The notes beneath the pieces are model-generated. The model did no database searches. It was not told the DNA's origin and saw only the letters and a list, made by a program, of their open reading frames with translations. DNA of 64,000 nucleotides from Castanea sativa (Eukaryota > Streptophyta > Magnoliopsida > Fagales > Fagaceae), in NCBI RefSeq assembly GCF_040712315.1, contig NC_134018.1, positions 40,425,335 through 40,489,334 of the forward strand, read 5' to 3'. Positions within the stretch are counted from its first letter, which is position 1; the number at the start of each line of letters is the position of its first letter. Made by a program: the position numbers and the translations under genes. Positions 58,919 through 64,000 of the stretch are shown piece by piece.

Positions 58919-61900
58919 GAACCAGCCTTGTTCATTTGCAAAGAGAAACATGACAAGGATGCAAAAGCTACAATTTTGATTGTTCATCCGCCCAAAATTG
59001 GAAGATTTTCAAGGAGATGTAGATATAACTTTTATCCTCTCAATCTGTTGAGATGGTGACAAGTTATTGCCCCTGATCATGGTTATGTCTTGAAGATGGC
59101 TATCCTTCTTGCTTTACATTACAAAAAATGTTGCTAACTCATGACCGTACAGCACTTTGGGTCGGGGGATAATTGTGAAATGAGCCAATTGAAATTTTTC
59201 CTTTGGCATGAGCGAAGGGTTTTCTTATTTCCCAATTTACTAGAAATGGTTGGAAGATGTACTTGACTGGTGTAGATACCTCCTTGATGCAACTCAACTT
59301 TATAATGATGTCTTTGCCTCCTTGTTTACATATGATTATGAAGAGAATCTCATGAAGGCATTTTGTGAGTGTTGGAGTCGAGTAACCAATACTCTTCATA
59401 CCTCAATGGGAGATTTCCATCACACCATGGGATCTTTCCATTTTTGCAAACTTTCTTGCAAAGGTGTATTTTTGTGATGAAGTGGTACTTAATGCGCAAT
59501 AGTTGGATGGAACCAATGAATAGGGACAGCCCTATTTGCCTTATAGTTGTCACTATCTCTTTATGGCGTACCATCACCTCCAAAGTCGATTGAAAAGACA
59601 AGGGAAAGTGAGCGTTCATGACTGGATCTCTTTTTAGTTTAGAGGACCTGTTGACACCCCATTTTGCAACCCGCATTTAACCTCACATGGAGGGTAAAAG
59701 GATAATTTCACATTGGAATATATACATCTTGATTCTGATCATTAGATCCTTAATCTCATTTCACCAAAATAATCTTGATGTTGTAACGATCAAATTAACT
59801 GGTCATAAGCCCTAATTGAACCATCAGATTGAAAGTTATCATCAAATCAAGTTTTAATGACCGAGATGCACTATCACAAATTGAGTCCGACTATATGTGA
59901 TTATGAAAAATTAATTCCAATTAGTTATAATTATAATCAATTTGATATTAATGACGTGTCATAATTTGATTGGCTATGACTACATTTTATGGTAAGGTTG
60001 CACACACTTAATTAATTAGATAATTAAATACTAATTATTCAATGAGTAATTTGTACAATTATCTTTTAATTAGAGTAAATTTAATTTGGGTAATTTGTGC
60101 TCTTCACTCTCACCAATCTCTACATTTAATGCACCTGATTTCCCCAAAAGACTAAAATAAGGTCTAGGTTCATGATTCTTTGTCAACCCTCACTAAATGA
60201 CCTTCCATTCATATTTTCTCCACCACTACTATATAAACTCCCCCTCTTCTCCATTCTAAAAGACACAAAAAAAAACCCCTCTCTTCTCCTCTAGTGAAGT
60301 AGAGTAGTCTTGTCATATCTTAGTCTTCTTAAGACTCAAGGTATTAAGTGGGACTCACACTCCCTCTCCTAGTTCTTCTTTTCTCCTTCACCCTTAGGAC
60401 TTCCACCAAGAGCCTCCTCCTCCTTCGTGTGGATCTTGCATGCAAGTATAATCTCTATCCTTAACTCGTTTTTCATGTTGTTATAATGTTAATTTAATAT
60501 TAGAGCATGCTAGTATTTATTTAAATTTATCGAATATGTTTGAATGTTCTTATGTGTTCTTGACGTGTTCTTCATCACATGTTCATGCATAACATTAGCT
60601 TTGATCTTAAATCCAAATTAAAAATATGAAAAAGATGTCTATTTCATAATTCTTTCAAATCCTTGAAGATATCACCATTCACTAGAATTTATTTTTCAAT
60701 CCAATTGCAAAGCTTAATAAATCGAATTAGGGTTTATCAGATGCACACACATTAAATTCAACATGCAAATTGATTGACATATTAGATTATATGATATGAA
60801 TGCTGGCCACCATAGTTTAGAAAACTGGGTTCATCGGCAAGGTGGGTGTCTAACATCTTCCCACCTTGTAACGTAGCTTCTGAGCTTAGATCAAGGGTTG
60901 ATAGATCAATATTTATCCTTATAATTTTAAATTTCTAGATTGTAATTAGAAAACAAAGCCATGTACTTTTTCTTAGATTGTATCTAGGACCAAAGCTATG
61001 TAATTTTCTATGATCAATGTAAATTCAATTTCAAATTAATAAAATAAAGAATTTTTCAATTTTGGTTTTCTTATTTATTCCAATAATTAAATAAGTGGCG
61101 ACTCCATTATAAAACCCTTAATCTGAAGGGGAAAATATAATCAGTTGAACCTTCATTTTGAGAGGCAATAACACGATTCCACCCATTTATGTGGGTTTGG
61201 CCCAACATCAAAAAACGAGACCGGGGGCGCTATCTCTCACAAGACCTAGTAGACACTCGGCTCCTAGAAGACAAGCAAAATGGAAAGATATTCCCAAATG
61301 CAGTTAGAATCCATTTGACGTGACAAATGAGTGTGGACCATGGTCCGATATGAAGATCATGCAGTCTTTGCAGATCTTCAAGTCGAGGATGACTTGAAGG
61401 AGGAGACCTATTTATCAGCACTTCTTTCCTACTGGTTGTGTATATTTGTCTTTCCTATCAAGGATTTGAACAGTATCCATCTTGGCACTTTCAAGATTGC
61501 TAATTCCATGGCTAATGGTCATTCATTCGACTTAGCTATCCTTGTCTTGGCTAGCATTTATTGTGGATTCAACACCATTTTATCCTCTCCTACTCCAAGC
61601 AATTTCGTAAGTGGTTTTGCCATCCATTACGTTTATGCATGGATATGACATTTCTTCAAAAGCGATCATATTATCAACAACAAGCTACCTATTCCTTTGA
61701 TGACGAAATGTTTCAAGGTAGGCTATGCTTTTCCAGTCAACAAGTTGTTTGCACGTGAGCACATATGAACCGCCACTAACTTCCTTTGCTATAGTACTGC
61801 CTTCAAGAAGAGCTATGACCAGACATTTATTACCAATGAAAACTTTTCTAGTAAAAATTTTAACTACTTTATGAGTCTCCATTAAAGGTATCTATCAAGA

Positions 61901-62145
61901 CATCCCAAGTGATTTGAAGGAAGAAACTCATACAAACTCTTTAAAGATCTATACCAATTCTACCAATCTTTTATCCACCGCAAATATAGATTCCAAGGTA
62001 TTCATTCCGGATTTTTCAACAAACTTAGGAAGCCAAGTTAAACATAGTTAAGAACAATGGTGGGAAAGAGTTTGCGGAGACGATTTTGCAAAAAGAACAG
62101 ATCTTCTAGCTGATGTCACCTCTTTCCATGTCACGGATGCTCACT
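58919..62145 (+). pseudogene. PMD (aminotransferase-like family) gene, broken by CACTA and solo LTR
   Basis: Pieces in order: a 5' region with many stops (58919-59240); DVFASLFTYDYEENLMKAFC and TNTLHTSMGD (59300-59430); a region corresponding to VVPNAQELDG (59480-59600); then the solo LTR. After it come ADLQVEDDLKEETYLSALLS, WLCIFVFPIKDLN, IHLGTFKIANSMANGHSFDL and FAIHYVYAWI (61350-61648), and finally QWWERVCGDDFAKR (62050-62095). This is the order of the second plant PMD group, found in both host genes and transposons. Frameshifts are many. The 5' flank continues at 53245-53280 beyond the CACTA. Confidence 0.75.
59649..61241 (+). mobile_element. Solo LTR (Ty3/gypsy, Tat/Ogre-like) in the PMD gene
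   Basis: It starts TGTTGACACCCCATTTTG and ends CTATCTCTCACA, with flanks GGACC (59644-59648) and AGACC (61242-61246) matching at four of five bases. The interior has an AATAAA-rich U3/R region and, near 61094, GTGGCGACTCC, which resembles the tRNA-Arg primer site of Tat/Ogre elements. That site should lie outside an LTR, so the block may be an LTR plus a short leader remnant instead of a strict solo LTR. Confidence 0.6.
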
Positions 62146-62149
62146 TTCC

Positions 62150-62870
62150 CTTGTCTTTTCAACTAATTTTGGAGGTGATGGTACGCCATGAAGAGATAGT
62201 GACAACTGTAAGGCAAATAGGTTCATCCTTGTTTGTTGGTTCCATCCAACTCCTGCGCATTTTGTACCACTTTGTCATAAAATACACCCATGCAAGAAAG
62301 TCTGACAAGAATGGAAAGATCCCATGGTGTGATGGAAATCTCCCCAACTGTGGTATGAAGAGCATTGGTCTCTATAATCTAAAACCAAAATGCCTTCATG
62401 AGATTCTTATCATAATCGTATGTAAATAAGGAGGCAAAGACACCATTAAAAAGTTGTGTAGCATCAAGGAAGTGTCTGCACCGGCCAAGTACATCTTCCA
62501 ACCACTTTTAGTAATGTGGGAAATAAGAAAACCCTCTGCCCACACCAAAGGAAGAATATCAATTGGCTTGTTTCGCAATTATCTCCCGATCCAAAGTGTT
62601 GTACGATCGTGAGTAAGCAACAATTTTGTGATGTGAAGTAAGAAGGATAGCCGTCTCCAAGCTACAACCATGATTGAGGGAAATAATTTGTGACAATTTC
62701 AGCAAATTAAGAGGATAAAAGTTATGGCTCCATCTCTTTGAAATTCTTCCAATTATGGGTAGACGAACAATTAAAGTTGTAGATTTTTCATCCTTGTCGT
62801 CTTTCTCTTTGCAAATGAACAAGGCTGGTTCTTAACCAGAATTTGAAAAAAAGTTAAATTCCGAGTTTGA
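62150..62870 (-). pseudogene. Inverted partial duplicate of the PMD 5' part
   Basis: The minus strand from 62870 to 62150 aligns throughout with 58919-59600, including GAACCAGCCTTGTTCATTTG, TGGTTGGAAGATGTACTTG and CATCACACCATGGG. The longest frame (62559-62822) encodes KISKRW-type sequence without a known motif. The PMD motifs VFASLFTYDYDKNLMKAF and TNALHTTVGEISITPWDL lie at 62340-62440. The part after the first LTR site is absent. This copy has no CACTA and shows the uninterrupted target TAAGAACCAGCC near 62830. Confidence 0.85.
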
Positions 62871-63925
62871 AATAAAATCAAGCAAGTAAAATTGTTTCAC
62901 AAATGTAAATTTGTATTGATGAATATGTGATACAATTCTCTAAAATTACAATGATCCTCTAATTTGATCTCCTTGAAAGATTTGTTGATTGGAATTATAG
63001 TAATATGATTTTGGTTCGAATACAAAATATCATTCAATTTGGCTGAAGAATGAATCAAAGATCTTTAACACAAAATTTCAAAGAAATTTTGGATACGAGC
63101 TTGTTAGAAATCTTTTATTCTTTACGTTCTTCATATTCTTTGTGTGTTCTTAGAGTTATTCATGTATTCGTTGTCTTTGAAGATTTGTGGTAGAATTTTT
63201 TTGGGGCTTTAGAGGCATGAATCCGTAGAGCTTTACTATTTAATGGTTTCTAGAAGTTTCTAGAGGCTTTTGACCTTGCTTCTAGTGAACTATGAGATAT
63301 AGGAAGATAATTTGGATGATTTCTCTTTGAATATTCTTCAGATTTGAAGGTTGAAGTTACTAGCGGCTTTAGGTTTAGGACTTGATTCTAGAAAAGCTTC
63401 TGTACTTTTGAATCTTCTGAATGTTGCTCATGGTGTGTGGATGTCTTCCAAGATGTCTTAGTGCATAATTGCCTTAGGAAGGCTTCTATTTATAAGGGTT
63501 TTGGGGTGATTGAGCAACACGTGGCAAAATATAATTGGTGACATATGTCACAATCTGAATGGTAAAGCTTTAAGACTTTTTCTCCAAGACACATGGCATC
63601 GTTTGATTGGCTGAAATGTCTTAATTTTCAAGATAACACATGTCAGCACTTAATTCAATTGCTTGTGTCATTGCTAACACGTGTCGATGTGTGATTGGCT
63701 CTTGCATGCTTTTTTATGTTTTTGTTTTAGTAAAACTTAGCAAATTTCTATTGGTCCCTAAATAATGACAGTAGAATATACTAATAGTACGTAGCACTTT
63801 GTAATTGGTCGTGCTTTGTTGACTTGGTAGTATGATATGACAACTTGTGATAGGTCTGGAATTTCCTTCTCTACAAATGCCCCATCAATACTCGTTCATG
63901 CACATAGTCTTTAGGTGTGGTGAGG
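62871..63925. other. Intergenic or LTR-like stretch with degenerate repeats
   Basis: Between 63515 and 63715 there are four loose copies of an ACACRTGKC..(N)..TTGATTGGCT phrase about 45-55 bp apart. No reading frame of note. The stretch may be part of an LTR, but both boundaries are unclear. Confidence 0.45.
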
Positions 63926-63930
63926 GAATG

Positions 63931-64000
63931 TGTCACGCCCCAAACCCGATACTTAGATTTGTGACCATAACCGACATGTTAATATCAAGCTTAAGCCTGG
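63931..64000 (+). mobile_element. Possible LTR start at window edge
   Basis: TGTCACGCCCCAAACCCGA resembles the start of some plant retrotransposon LTRs. The window ends 70 bp later, so nothing more can be said. Confidence 0.35.

Overview
This window looks like nuclear DNA from a eudicot plant. It is AT-rich, has few genes and is crowded with plant transposable elements: Ty1/copia and Ty3/gypsy retrotransposons, a Helitron, CACTA, Mutator-like, Tourist, Stowaway and other miniature elements, and a LINE. The one complete host gene has plant-type GT-AG introns. The species cannot be named from the sequence alone. I found no tRNA, rRNA or CRISPR array.

Layout. 1-4.7 kb: a solo copia LTR (55-1448), then a diverged ~500-bp tandem array cut by a second solo LTR (1880-2639, direct repeat GTTGA) and a Stowaway MITE (3136-3482). 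5.1-9.3 kb: a Tourist-like MITE (TSD TAA) split by a rearranged gypsy element whose pol and 3' LTR are inverted. 10.1-11.6 kb: a non-autonomous Helitron. 11.8-16.7 kb: copia element C with both LTRs and a perfect 5-bp TSD. 19.3-29.2 kb: a three-level nest, in which a TIR element holds copia A, whose 5' LTR holds copia B. 29.6-32.4 kb: the intact four-exon MBF1 gene (142 aa coactivator), about 360 bp downstream of that nest. 33.4-44.0 kb: a complete-looking Mutator-like element of 10.6 kb with long TIRs and a 10-bp TSD. It carries two decayed genes, a plant mobile domain (PMD) gene and a MURA-type transposase. 44.1-46.8 kb: a LINE 3' end interrupted by an LTR-like block, then a foldback element. 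47.2-49.1 kb: a 1.86-kb TSD-flanked copia deletion derivative. 50.7-51.5 kb: a ~220-bp direct duplication. 53.3-58.9 kb: a CACTA element (TSD GAA) without transposase that carries exon-like pieces of Miro GTPase and methionyl-tRNA synthetase. 53.2-62.9 kb: a second, different PMD gene, broken by the CACTA and by a solo LTR, followed by an inverted partial copy of its own 5' part. The right edge shows LTR-like sequence that may continue outside.

How it fits together. Only MBF1 looks functional. The rest records repeated insertion, deletion and inversion. The most notable units are the PMD-plus-transposase Mutator element, the exon-carrying CACTA, and the inverted PMD duplication, which could give hairpin RNA. 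The uninterrupted PMD copy at ~62.83 kb preserves the empty site of the CACTA insertion, so the order of events can be read there.
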